This document shows, in pieces, positions 1-11,045 of a stretch of 64,000 bases of DNA (its first letter is position 1; the number at the start of each line of letters is the position of its first letter). The notes under the pieces were generated by a model, which did not search any database, was not told where the DNA came from, and saw only the letters and a list, made by a program, of their open reading frames with translations. The stretch is taken from contig OX638372.1 of NCBI GenBank assembly GCA_951812925.1, forward strand, positions 5,952,001 through 6,016,000, written 5' to 3'. The position numbers and the translations under genes are program-made. The DNA comes from Calliopum simillimum. Lineage: Eukaryota; Arthropoda; Insecta; Diptera; Lauxaniidae.

Positions 1-122
1 CTACCAGCCAAAATGTCGTTGATCATAAAACGTGAACGATTTGGTTTCAAATTGGACATTTTTTGCTGTTGCTGATCACTTGTGGGCAGAGTGGGCGTTA
101 AAATTGTCATTGAATCTTTCAT
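1..122 (-). CDS. B-H1: BarH1-like homeobox protein, N-terminal 40 codons (runs off window)
   Basis: Bar-class homeodomain transcription factor. In flies these act in the nucleus to specify eye, leg, antennal and neural cell fates. Reading minus from the ATG at 122-120 gives a start MKDSM, a Thr/Pro stretch, a Q4 run, then KPNRSRFMINDILAG at about residues 26-40, and the frame is still open at position 1. The FMINDIL core is the FIL (eh1-like) segment of Bar proteins, known in the family as a Groucho-type corepressor contact. The homeodomain would lie further left, outside the window. From memory, MKDSM and the KPNRSRFMINDILAG block match Drosophila B-H1. The spacer between them is much shorter here. 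B-H2 carries a similar block, so the paralogue is less certain than the family. No in-frame ATG precedes this one closely. Confidence is for the family call. Confidence 0.85.
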   Translation of the reverse strand, partial: MKDSMTILTPTLPTSDQQQQKMSNLKPNRSRFMINDILAG

Positions 123-330
123 TGCCACTTGACACACACAAAATCAAAAAAGATTTGTTTTTTTTTTAATTAAATTTTAATATTTTTGTCTTGTTTTAAT
201 TAAAAGGGTTTGTTCTTTTGCACTCTTATTTTTTGTATTTTTCTTTGTCTGAATTTTTCAACACTTTCCCGCATTAACTAACGCTTTTAACGCTCCACGC
301 CACTGTCGAAACGCGACTGACCCACAGATT
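123..330 (-). promoter_or_regulatory. Presumed 5' leader and core promoter of the BarH-like gene
   Basis: This sequence lies directly upstream of the BarH-like ATG on the minus strand. It contains a T/A-rich leader-like stretch (about 145-260) and then a more GC-balanced block. An initiator-like TCAGTC is present on the minus strand at 320-315, which would put +1 near 318. I find no TATA box at -30 and no good DPE at +28 for that site, so the start is only a candidate. A leader intron cannot be excluded. Confidence 0.4.
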
Positions 331-1351
331 AAACTCACAGACCGCACCTGCCTGCAACCAGCCAGCAAACGACGAAACCTCATGCTGAGTTCAGCTCTCA
401 GTTCCATTCTTATTGTTGGTTGCTTCCAACTGCCGTTCTTTCGTAAGTCTGCGTTTATTGCTGCCAATGTGTTGTGGCAGCATATAGTGCTATCTACCTA
501 TAAGCTATCTCACTTTCGCAGGCTATAAGTCCGCCATGTTGTTGCTTTGCTTGCTACAGCTCTTAACGTTTGTGAGGTAACGTGCCTCGCAATGCAAATG
601 AATTTGTTTTGTGCGCTCAGTCAGTGGTGGGTTTTGATTCACCATTGGGATTTGCGGATTTATTATAATGCGAGTATCGTTGGGTTAAAGTTTTTTTTTT
701 GTTTTGATTGTTTTCTCAATTGTTTCGTTAGAGTGCTGGTGGTGAAAAACTTGTTCACTCTCTCTCTAAGTTTTTGAGCAAATTCAACTTGAATTTTTGT
801 TTCACCATAGGGTTTTTAATTTTGTGTGTCGGCTCTTTGCGCTATAAAATTTTTATGGCACATTTTGTTGTGGTGCCCTTAAGTCTTTAAATTCTACTTC
901 TGTTCTGAAAGGACTTTGATATTGTCTTTTTTAATAATAAATTTACATATGTAGAACATGGTAAACTGAACATTTGTATTCAACATCTTTGTCCTTTTAA
1001 AAAATGTCCATAACTTGATATATTTTAAAGATATTGAAAAGGAATTTTGAAAAAAAATTTCTTGAAAACTAAGCATGAAATATTTTAAGAATTTGACAAT
1101 ATTCTATTCTATAGCCAAATAGTGTCAGTTCGATATAATGTCATCGGCTGAATGCCCTTTTACTCCATATATAGGGGAAGAGTGCCGCCTGCGGGTATGG
1201 TTCGGGTGTGGGCACCCCCCCGTTAATTTTGACAGAAAACAAATGCGGTTGTTCTGAAAAATATTATGCGAGTGTTATGACAGCACGAAGCTGAAAGACT
1301 TCCTAAAACACAGAATGAAATGCATAGGAATTTCAAGAATATTTTGTACCA
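331..1351. other. Non-coding 5' flank of BarH-like gene
   Basis: No supportable coding region. The first ~250 bases are GC-richer than the average of the window and may belong to the proximal promoter. The rest is AT-rich with no clear repeat. Short open frames here lack any recognisable motif. Confidence 0.5.
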
Positions 1352-1745
1352 TCATACTACTACTTATATAAAATACAACGTCTGTCTATCTGTGTCTCCA
1401 TTACTCGAGAACCATTTGTACGTTTTGCATGATTTTTTCTTTACTTTATAGATATTTTGCATGGCAAGGTTTTAGGATATACTTTATTTCAAAATACCCT
1501 CGGCTTCGTCCGGGTTCTTGGAAAATTCCACAGTTTAAAAATTAGCTATCCGATTTGTTTCGAAATACCTTCGGCTTCGCCCGGAATATTAAAAAATTCT
1601 GGCTCCGGCACAAATAAAATCCGCAGGAAAATGTCCATTAAAAAAAATTTGAGACTGTTTCACAGATGTTAATGGGATTAGGTACATATGTACATTTTTA
1701 AAGGGTATCGGGAACGGGCGAACTAAGTTGCTCCCGCACAGCTAG
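1352..1745 (+). mobile_element. Helitron-like non-autonomous element
   Basis: The segment can be bounded as A|TC...CTAG|T, the Helitron termini and A/T target pattern. A short hairpin sits just before the CTAG end: stem CGGGA at 1709-1713 with TCCCG at 1732-1736. The interior starts with a TCTGTCTATCTGTG-type run and contains two copies of a CTTCGGCTTCGCCCGG-like motif (about 1498-1516 and 1568-1585). There is no Rep/helicase coding sequence, so it would be a non-autonomous copy. The 5' boundary is the weaker one. Confidence 0.45.
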
Positions 1746-3246
1746 TATACAATAAAATGTAATTTTATAAACGCTGCATTGTGGTAAAAGAATATAATTT
1801 TTAAGGAAAAGGTGCTCTTTTGGCATCTTTAAAGTTTTCACTTAATTTTCAGGAATTTATCAGGCTGCATAATCCTTACCAAGATGTTACCACTGTTACC
1901 ATACCAATTTTAATCGGCACTTAAATGCTTAATCCTCAAATGTGTTGCACAAAATTGATTGCTTACCCTTCTTAAGAGTCGTAAAATTAAGAAAATGTTG
2001 CACCTTGCATAATGCCATCAAATCAATAAAAAAAGAACCGAGTTATCAGGCCTACAAAACTTTTATGAGTCATTTGTTGAGTTGTTAACGAAAACTTTGT
2101 AAGGTGATTTTTATGACATTTTAATCGGACCACAGTTCAGTTGCATTCGTTAGCAATTAACTGAAAGCCAAGTTAACTATGAAATAAAATCCAAATTGGA
2201 AAAATATTGGTAATAAAAAAAATTAAAAAAAAATTTACAAAAATTATCGTAAATGCAACAAAGTCAAGCACAAAAGTCGTTGGTTACTCGCTAAGAATGT
2301 AATAAAATGATTATGGTAGGGTGTTAAATAAAACCGTTTTTATGCAACAAAGACATTTACAGAAAAGCGTTCCATAAAAAATCATAGGTTTAATAATAGT
2401 GATTATGAAAAACGAGAGAAGAAAAAAAAAAATGTTTAAAAGAAAAAGTTCAAACTAAATTTATGTCACATGCAACATTACGTTGCATTGCGTTGTGCGT
2501 TGCGTTACGAAGGCAATTTAGATAAGAAGTCGCACATGAATTTTAACACCTACAGATTTACATGCATGTGGCTATTCTCTGGCAACAACAATAACAACAA
2601 CAACTACGGACATTACTTACAACTACAGGACTTTCCTTCCTTGCTTCTCTAGACATGAGACATTTTGTTGCCCTTTTTCGCTTGCTTCTTTCATAAATGA
2701 AGCAATGATGCTCCGTGTGTACTTGCGCAAAACCATTTGCGCCATCTACACGTTCTCTCGTTCATTCATTCAGCTTTTAGTGCATTTTATTTAGATATTG
2801 CAATGATGTTGTTGTTCTTGTTGTTGCTTTTGCCATAAAATTCTTTATCTAAATTTTTTGTCGCTCTTCATGTTGCAACGTTTTAGATTCAACTTTTAGC
2901 ATCCACTGAGTTGTTGCTGTTGTTCAGCTGAAATCGCTATGAAATGGTTCATACATTACGTCTTAACAACTTTAAAATATAATTTAGATTAGACGCATTT
3001 TAATGAATCGGTTTTATTTTGTCTATACTATATGCATGTATGAATTTAGGGGCAGATGGGGTAATTAAAGGTTATTGAAGCCTATGAATTGTATTTGTTT
3101 GCAAAAAAAAAAAATATGCAAAAACATTTTAATCAACTGACGGAAAATCCTACTCGGAATTTTTATTAGTAGGTATTATTTGAAGGCAATGGATTGCACT
3201 GCCACCAGAAAAATCTTTTTTGGAGCCTCTTTCCCTATCAGAACAG
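1746..3246. other. Non-coding flank with CAA/TTG triplet runs
   Basis: No gene seen. There is a CAACAACAATAACAACAACAAC run near 2582-2605 and TTGTTG/TTGTTGC runs near 2808-2835 and 2910-2925, typical of fly non-coding DNA. Poly-A/T tracts are frequent. Confidence 0.5.
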
Positions 3247-3445
3247 TTACAGACTATCTATGGACCCCGTCAGTCCCTTGGGATTACTACTGCCTAGGTT
3301 CGGATCTAGGTACTTTATTATGTGGCTAACCACAGCGGGACAAGTACAAAACACATGCTCTGCTGTTTTCAAGTCCTCTTGCCAGAGTCTGCATGAATCG
3401 CCGTCTTCCACACCTATCTTCTTTAGGTGAAAATTAAGTCAAAAG
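3247..3445 (-). pseudogene. Non-LTR retrotransposon C-terminal fragment, decayed
   Basis: The minus strand translates to a segment HLKKIGVEDGDSCRLW, then QEDLKTAEHVFCTCPAV, ending at a stop whose complement is at 3247-3249. This is the C-x2-C...H-x3-C-x-C-P zinc-knuckle-like tail found after the RNase H region of LOA/I-type non-LTR polyproteins. The second cysteine reads W, and an in-frame stop lies just upstream of the histidine-leucine start, so it is non-functional. It is the same kind of tail as the fragment at 14775-15352 but on the opposite strand. No RT domain is visible nearby. The 3' end of the element was not located. Confidence 0.6.
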
Positions 3446-3602
3446 TGCCGTGATATTGTTTTAGTGAAGGTTTTTGTATCTTTTTTGGTGAGGTTTCAAA
3501 TAGCTTCCACCATAAAACGTTTTAGATTGATACCCTCTTGGGCTCTCCTGTGCTCGATAAGACTATTTTTATCATGTTTTACCACACAGACTTTGCAAGT
3601 AT

Positions 3603-4044
3603 ATATCGCCGGTGCTTACGAAGACTATCTCTTCCTTAAATGCGGACAAGAAAATCCTTTTTTTCAAACTGCGGCGAAAAATATCTTTTTTGTGCGAATG
3701 CGGACAAGAAAATCACTTATTACAAAATGCGGCGAAGAAAATCTCTTGTTTAAAAATGCAGCGTAAAAAAACACTCTTTAATGCAAATTTTTTCGAAAAA
3801 AGGAATAGGAAAAATTTTTTTTAAAGAAATTATTTTTTTAAAAAGTGATTTTCTTCGCCGCATTTTGTAACAAGTGATTTTCTTCGCCGCATTATGTAAA
3901 GTGATTTTCTTCGCCGCATTTTGTAAAAAGTGATTTTCTTGTCCGCATATTATAAAAAAGATTTTTTTCGCCGCAATTTCAAAAAAAGATTTTCTTCGCC
4001 GCAACTTTTGGTTGGAAGATTTTCTTCGTAAGCACCGACGATAT
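3603..4044. mobile_element. Foldback element with tandem-repeat arms
   Basis: The outer inverted repeats (3603-3624 and 4023-4044) are 22 bp and differ at one base (ATATCGCCGGTGC against ATATCGTCGGTGC). Each arm is then built from several ~30-35 bp direct repeats of the form TGCGGCGAAGAAAATCA plus an A/T spacer. These face inwards as a large hairpin around a loop at about 3780-3840. There is no coding capacity. The architecture is that of Foldback-type elements. The end CATATCGTCGG is shared with the palindromic element at 43507-43634. Confidence 0.75.
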
Positions 4045-6952
4045 GTTCCATGAGGCTTTGTTTGCTTTGTATGAAAGATGCTATTTCAAGTTAGTTCGGA
4101 TGATTCCGAAATATTATATCTACTCAAAAACCGTTAACACGGTTTTTTCCAAGTTTTAAGTTCCCAGGTTAATTTTCTCCTCCAAAATTCTTAAAACGGC
4201 GTATTTCTTAAAATTAGGTATCAATAATTGTGATCTGAAGCAAGTCTTTTGCCTTTGAATTTCTTTTGAGTACTGCATGGAATTGGTATCTACGTGGATG
4301 ATTGCGGTAGATTTAGTAGTAAAGTTGCAATTTTGTAAGACTCAGACTTTGCTACTTCACAAAAATGTGCACATCTACGTTTGAAGTGGACGCCTTGCCG
4401 CAAAAAGATATTCCCTATTTCAGTTTAATGCGGATGTAGGTTTGTAATGTAATTCAAAGTCGACAAAACTACCAACCCTATATGCTTACACTTTTAAATG
4501 CTTTTTAAAGCTGTTTTATTGCTGAAATCTTATAAAAAGTCTAATATAACTATTTTTTCAATGAAAAGTCGACAAAAAGTTGACAAATTCACATTTCCGT
4601 AATCAGTTATTTAAACGCGCTTTTATTAGTAAAAATTATTCAAAAGAAAATGTTTCAGAAAGAACTAATAAGCCCAATAAAATTAACAAAACGTTAAAAA
4701 ATTTCTGCTAAATTTCATGAAAAAAAAATTCGCATATTAAGTGTAGGTTACTCAGATACCTATCATTTACGTGTGTGATTTTTAACTGACAGCTGTCTAA
4801 AGCCAAGAAGTCAATTATTCTACTGTAAAATGTAAAACATCTCAAAAAGTAATTTGAAACGCTTCAATTCACTTACATCTAAAAGTCTTAATGTGTGGGT
4901 TATTTCGTCGAAAGCAAAAAGAAGAGTAGTCAGAATCCAGAATGTGGTTCTCGCAGCATCACTATCCAAGCAAGTTTGTATGTATTGCATTTATCATCTA
5001 TACTTGGACGTGAATTACAATTCTATATATTCTGCATAAAAAAAATGTGGAGTTAAATTTATTGTTATTGCAAATTTTTTGATAAGAAAATGTTTTGCGA
5101 GTTTAAAAAGTAAAGCAAATAAATATCACATTAAGAATATAACACATGCATAGATAGATAAGACTAATTGTGAAAAAGTGTAAGCGATTTAGTTCGAAAT
5201 AAAACAAAACCTTCAATGTATGCGTACTATGCAACATTTGCGCACGCGCAACATTTGCGTGCATAGGAAACCGCAACAAAACAATATTTTCACCCTTCAT
5301 GAAATGGCAAATGTTGCATTGCAAAACACGTGTGCACTACACTTTTCAAAAAATACAAAGAAAAAAGCGTCCATTCGATTGTTATCCTTAAAGAATAATT
5401 ATTGCAGTTATTCAACGGCGGCAGTTTTCGACAATTTGACCGCAAAACTCTGTCTGCAAATTCAACCGCAATGGGCTTCAATTTTATTTTTTCGCATCTT
5501 CAGGAACATACAAGCCAAACTACATTCATTTAGTTTATTGTACAATATATAATTCGTATAAACATTTGGAAACCATTTATATTTTAATTGTTATTGTAAG
5601 GCTGTCAGTTTAGTCAGTGAAGCGTTGTGCGCATGCGCGCGCATTTGCACTAAATTTCATGAGTCGTCCTTTGATAATGTGCACGCTGCAGCAGTGCATG
5701 ATCATTAGGCAACCACAATTATACTCTAGATAATTAGAAAATTAGACCTGCGCACAGCAGGAGGAGTGACTGTAGTTGAAAGTGATGAAATGGCGTCGGT
5801 GATGACGACGACGACACCGTGTCGCAGTCATCATCATCCACATTAATGTCCAATTTTTGTTCATTTCATTGGCAAACAAGCGGAAAGAAATCAATCAAAA
5901 ATTGGGCAGACAAATTGCTGTGAACTTTTTGTTCTTTTTTTTTTTTGGTTGGTATTTAATTTCATTTATTTTGTTACAGTTTTGGGTTTTTTTTTCACTG
6001 CAACATACGGTGCATTTCCGTTCTTTCAAAAGGTAGACATTTGTTTTTCATTAGACTGACTACTTGAAGTGGGAAAGTAATTATATTTTCTTGCACTTTC
6101 ATTTTAAATACTTTTTTCTCTAATTATCTTTCTCAGTTTTGCCTTCGATAGCATATGTTGATCCTGCGAGTTGATTGTATTATAATTTTTTAAATTTTGT
6201 TACTTTTTGCATTAAAACAATTAAGGTCGTTAATGTGGTTGGGATAACTCTAGAAACGGTTTCAGTATAACATTTTGAAACTTTTGCTTATATGGGAGTT
6301 GCCACGCCCTCTCGTCCGAGCTCGCTTTGTTTTGCTCAGAACTTACGCTTACTGTGTCTAGTGCTTATGTATATTTTTTCATTGAATTATCTTGCTCCCA
6401 AAAAATATTAAAATAATTTCAACGGACAGATCGACATCCAGATAGACTAATAAAGCTTTATCGACTTAGAAGATGACGCTGATCAAGCTTATATATGGGT
6501 AAGCCTCGATATGTATCAAAACATGCCTTTTTTTATCCCCACCTATTTTTTATAACTTGAGGGTATAGAATATTTTGATCTGAACCTCTCGAACATTTTT
6601 TAAAAAATTTACAAAAGCTTTCGAGGTAGGCATATGTTTTTTTTAAAAAAAAATTAAAATAAAAGTTGAGATGGTTGCTGTCGAAAACTTATTTTAAATT
6701 TTTCTTTTTTTACGTTTGCCATTATAATTACACACTAAAAAATAATAGTTTAAATCGTTAAAAATTGATCGACACTTAAATCGTTAAAAACTCATAGAAC
6801 TGAAATTTGGTTTAAAAAAAGACTAAAAAAGAACCGAGAGGCAACCCTGAACTTTTTTGTACAATTTCCGAAAAGTTTATCTGAGCGGTTCTGAAACCAA
6901 AAATTTCAATTTAGTCCAAAAAAGTAAGAATTATATAAGATTTTCGAAAATA
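4045..6952. other. Non-coding flank
   Basis: No gene or dated element recognised. The motif GCAACATTTGC occurs directly repeated at 5231 and 5248 and inverted near 5308-5318. A GACGACGACGAC run lies near 5805. A GGCAACCCTGAA motif at about 6841 resembles the start of the duplicated unit that follows. Confidence 0.45.
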
Positions 6953-6977
6953 ACCAGATGGCAACCCTAAAAATATA

Positions 6978-7845
6978 TTGGGTGTACAATTTAAAAACCG
7001 GAATTTGACGGTGGATGTCCGTACTATCAAATATTGTGAAAGCTCGAACTTTATATATATGTCATTTGAAGGTACATTTGACAGCTGTCAAAATCAGTCA
7101 ACAAAACAATTTTATCTTGTGTGCATCATTATTATTTTTCACTTCGAAAATTGGAGAAAAAGACAGCATTTGCGGGAGGTTCTGTTGGGTAATTTTTTTG
7201 CAAAGAAAACTGCTGGCAAAAGTCATTTTTGCATCGGATCGTGACTGGGGATGAAAAATGGATCCATTACGACAACCCGAAACGCAAACATTCATATATG
7301 AAGCCCGGACAACCAGGACCTTCCCAGCCAAAGGCAAATATCCATGGTGCCAAGGTAATGCTCCGTAATGCTCACAGGTGACCTCTATCGAACACAATTA
7401 ATACGTTTGAAGCGTGCCATCATCGAAAAACGCCCGGAAAATGCGACCAGACACGAAGCAATAATTTTTCATCATGACAACGCTCGGCCACATATTGCTG
7501 CCCCAGTCAAAAATTACCTGGAAAACAACGGATGGGAAATTTTGCCTCACCCGCTTTATAGCCCAGACCTTGCACCATCAGACTACCATTTGTTCCGATC
7601 GATGCAGAATGCCGTATCAGGAATACGCTTCACTTAAGTTCAAGATATCGAAAATTGGATAGATTAATTTTTGGCCGCCAAGCCGGCGCAATTTTCTTGG
7701 GATGGAATTCATAAATTGGCTGAAAGATGGAGAAATGTTGTAGCTTCCAATGGACAATACTTTGAATAAAATATATTGTAACATTTTTCCACAATAAAGC
7801 ATCAAATTTCGCAAAAAAATTACGGTTTTTAAGTTGTACACCCAA
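6978..7845 (+). mobile_element. mariner (DD34D) element, internally deleted
   Basis: The element is 868 bp long and flanked by TA target duplications (6976-6977 and 7846-7847). Its terminal inverted repeats begin TTGGGTGTACAA and match over 27 of 29 bases. A full mariner is about 1.3 kb, so roughly a third is missing. Most of the N-terminal half of the transposase is lost, and a second deletion lies between the first and second catalytic aspartates near 7360. Copy ends are intact, so it could in principle be mobilised in trans. Confidence 0.9.
7226..7637 (+). pseudogene. mariner transposase remnant
   Basis: The first catalytic block VTGDEKWIHYDNPKRK is readable from about 7236 and is followed by an ordinary mariner stretch to about 7355. 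The frame then breaks. From 7368 a new frame gives TGDLYRTQLIRLKRA, the second aspartate in HHDNARPHIA and the third in YSPDLAPSDYHLF. Exactly 34 residues separate the last two aspartates, the mariner DD34D signature. A stop follows at 7635-7637. The upstream DNA-binding domain is not recognisable. It cannot encode an active enzyme. Confidence 0.9.
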
Positions 7846-8252
7846 TATATTGGATTTTTAAAAAGTTTATTTAAGCGTCTTAAGATTTAATTTTAATTTT
7901 TTAAATAAATAGTTTAATCAAAACTAACAACAAAAAAAAACCAGGTGGAGGGTTACTAAACGGAGAATGATGAAATGTTGCAAAAAAAAAAAAAAAAAAC
8001 GACGGAGAATGATGCAAAACAGTAAACTCATTTTTTTTCAAAAATATGAATAGCCCCTGTAATTGCTTAGTGTTTTTTACTTATATAAAGATTAAATAAT
8101 ATGTTCAGTAATATAAAAAAAACTTACGCTGAGAATGATGCACACTTGCATTCTTTACAAAATTTTTAAATTTTTCTTTAAAAAACACACGAACACTCAC
8201 TGTCGAAAAACCCAAACTGACTGAGCTGATAATACAATGAATCTCCTCTAAA

Positions 8253-8692
8253 CAGGTGGCAACCCTAAAAATTTGTGTAGAATATTTGAAAAAATTAATT
8301 AAACGTCTTAAGATTTAATTAAAATTTTTATTTTTTAAATAAATAGTTTAAACAAAACTAACAACAAAAAAATCAGGTGGAGGGTTACTAAAAGGAGAAT
8401 GATGAAATGTTGCAAAAAACGACCGAGAATGATAAAACGGCGAATGACGAAATTATGCAAAAACAGTAATATCACAATGAAAATAGAAATTTTTTTTTTT
8501 TTTTCAAAAAATGAATGAAATTGTTTAGTGTTTTACTTGCGTATATATAAAAATTAAATAATATGTTCAGTATATAAAAAAACTTACGCGGAGAATTATG
8601 CGTTCCTTAAAAAATTTTTAAACTTAAAAAAAAAAACACACACGATCACTCACCGTCGAAAAACCAAAACTGACTGAGCTGAAAATACACTG
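8253..8692 (+). repeat. Tandem duplication, copy 2 (uninterrupted)
   Basis: Begins CAGGTGGCAACCCTAAAAA and follows copy 1 (6953-8252) through the same ordered blocks, ending CTGACTGAGCTGAAAATACA. Differences are scattered substitutions and poly-A/T length changes. It lacks the mariner. Confidence 0.75.
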
Positions 8693-9985
8693 AAAATTTT
8701 TTTTTTTTTTTTTAAGCAATTCGTATAGAAGCTCTGGTTAAGTATCTTTATTAAATAGTTAAAATATCAAACTTGAAATTTAAGCATGATTTTGAGCCCC
8801 GGGACATTAAATGGCATATTTTTTGGAGACTCACCTATATAAACTTTTCCATAACTGCCATACCTCCTTCTCCGCCTTACAAAGTGAAGAACAAAGGTGT
8901 AGGGTATAAAAAGTCAACAACAAAACTCCTTACAGCGTTATTAGCTTTGACTTATTAAAAGACAACCAAAATCATGGAAATTACATTAAAAAATATCATA
9001 CCAAGCAGTAACGGGTTTCTTTCAAATGGCGCCAAAAGTAGTTAGTCACTTAATGGAACGTTAGCTACAGTTAGCAACTTTTTAATTGAATTAAACAAAC
9101 AACAATTGCTAACTGTAATTTTTTGTATTTAGCCCGTTAAGTCTTAAATGCAACTTGCAATCAAATTGACAACTAAACAGGACCAACATGACAACATAAC
9201 ACAACAAAAATGCAAACAACATGTAACTGCAAATCCAATAGATATTCACACTTAAGCCTCATGCTGGATATTAGCAAGCAAGCAAATACTGAAAAGCAAA
9301 ATTCTAATCGCATGCGACTATTAGCAGTATTTAAAAGAAGCTAATGTTGCTGCGCACAAACATAATTAAATTTTAAGATAAGCGGAAACGATGAGTGTCA
9401 TCCAAGAGATTGGAGAAGCAGAAAACAGAAGACAACAACAACAAGGACAACGAAACGCTTTAAGTGGCTTAAAATAACAAAATACCGCAGCACTTGTGCA
9501 CAAAATTAGCAACACAACAAAGTTTAAGAATTCGCAGCGCCAAAGTAATTGATGTTGCGCGCAGCCGCATGGGATTTGGCACATAAAATTGCGTTTAATG
9601 CGGTCATCAGCATATTAGCGTTGGCAGCGTGCAGCATCCGGGAGACAGTGGACTAATGCCTGCCGCATACCTCTAATTTATGTGCATTTAATGCGAACAA
9701 AATGTTTTGACACTTTTATTTCTCCCCATTTCAATTGGAATGAAACAGGTTCGTAGTTTTAAGTTTAAGTTTTAAGATATTGGTGTTACCAGATTGAAGT
9801 TGAATTTATGTAAGACATAACATCAAATACTTCGACAAAAAAAAAACACTACTCTCAGTGCAAAATAATTTGAAATTGAATTAACTACAATAATATCAAG
9901 TCTATGTTGGAGGTTATCTCACGATATTTCTCAGACTGCCGTACTTTCTCTAGTACAGTTTGAGAAAAAATTTCCCGGGAATAAT
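8693..9985. other. Non-coding flank
   Basis: No gene seen. The stretch 9100-9700 is less repetitive than its surroundings, with CAACA-rich runs and balanced composition, and could be conserved regulatory DNA. That can only be judged by comparison with a related species. Confidence 0.4.
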
Positions 9986-10395
9986 GATTAACGATAACCC
10001 CCATTTTATCTCATGATATTTTTTCTCGCATGCTATTTTTATATCATAAGATTTTTATCACATAAAATATATCATGACATTTTGATGGAATTTAAATAAA
10101 CTACAAAACTAAATGCATACCGAATATCTAGCAAAATGAAGTGAGCCTTAAGGCATGCATTGAATTAGAATTCATGTGGTGAGATTGAGTTTGAAAGAAA
10201 AAAGATTTGCAACCTAGCTGCCATATTCTTCGAGAAGCTACCAATTGTCTCCTCTAGTTAGTATAAAAGGTTCTTTGCATGATAAAGCAGTTATATCTAG
10301 TTTGATTGCAATGATGGAAGTGAATAAATGTTGTGTGTGCTAAAATTGCAGTACATAGTGTTACTTTTTTAAGAACTATTTCTTTCATGACATTT
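9986..10395 (+). repeat. Direct duplication, copy A
   Basis: Shares with 10455-11045, in order: ATCACATAAAATATATCATG, ACTAAATGCATA, AGTGAGCCT then GCATGCA, AAAGATTTGC, AGCTACCAA, GCATGATAAAG then AGTTTGATTGCA, and CTTTCATGACATTT. There is no reading frame of note. Unit length is about 410 bp. Confidence 0.65.
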
Positions 10396-10454
10396 TTGTA
10401 TCATGAAATTCTTTTATTTTGTCAGTAATACCTATCACTTAAATCTTGTTTTGT

Positions 10455-11045
10455 TTTGATGACATTTTCTCCCATGACATTTTTTTCGCTTGATATTTTC
10501 AAATCATCAGATTTTCACCACATAAAATATATCATGACATTTTTATAGAATTCTATTAAACTAAATGCATAAAGAATTTTCAAAAATGCTTAAAACATTA
10601 AAAGAATGACTACCTGATTTTTCAAAAATTTATATGTTGAGCCCTGATTGGTCTTTCGGAGCGTTTTTCCATCTGACTGCTGAAATTACGATTATGGTCA
10701 GCCGCATAAAATTTGGTACAGGTAAAACAAAGGGTCTGACGCATAGTCTGATTGGGAATAAAAATCGTGATCAGTTGATCAGAAAGCAAAATCAAGTGAG
10801 CCTAAAAGCATGCAATGAATTTCAAGCATAACGAAATGACCTCGATCTATCACAGTAAAAAATTAAAAGATTTGCCAACTAGCCGCTACCAACTTTCCGA
10901 CGTATGATAAAGTAGTTCAATCTTGGTTTGATTGCAGTGAAGTGTTAACGGTTGAAATAGTTACATATGTTAAAAGTAACGTTTGCCAAAATTGTAGCAG
11001 TGTTATCTTTTCAAAAACTCTTTCTTACATGACATTTCAATCCCA
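10455..11045 (+). repeat. Direct duplication, copy B, carrying an insertion
   Basis: Same ordered blocks as 9986-10395, but with about 200 extra bases between CTAAATGCATA and CAAAATCAAGTGAGCC (about 10580-10786). Pairwise divergence looks substantial, so the duplication is old. Confidence 0.65.
10585..10788 (+). mobile_element. Half copy of the hairpin element seen at 57135-57612
   Basis: Contains the ordered motifs GAGCCCTGATTGG, GAAATTACGATTATG, AAATTTGGTACAGGT and GTCTGATTGGGAATAAAAAT. These correspond to 57200-57370 (AGCCCTGAATGG, AGATTACAATTACGG, GTCTGGGATAAAAAATG). It is present only in copy B of the surrounding duplication. Only one arm is represented, so this is a partial or decayed insertion. 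Confidence 0.5.

Larger units (their letters stand above)
6953..8252 (+). repeat. Tandem duplication, copy 1 (split by a mariner)
   Basis: Starts with CCAGATGGCAACCCTAAAAA. After removal of the mariner at 6978-7845 it continues through CGTCTTAAGATTTAATT, AATAAATAGTTTAA, AGGTGGAGGGTTACTAAA, GGAGAATGATGAAATGTTGC and CTGACTGAGCTGA, in the same order as copy 2. About 400 bp of unit remain without the insertion. There is no coding sequence of its own. Confidence 0.75.
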
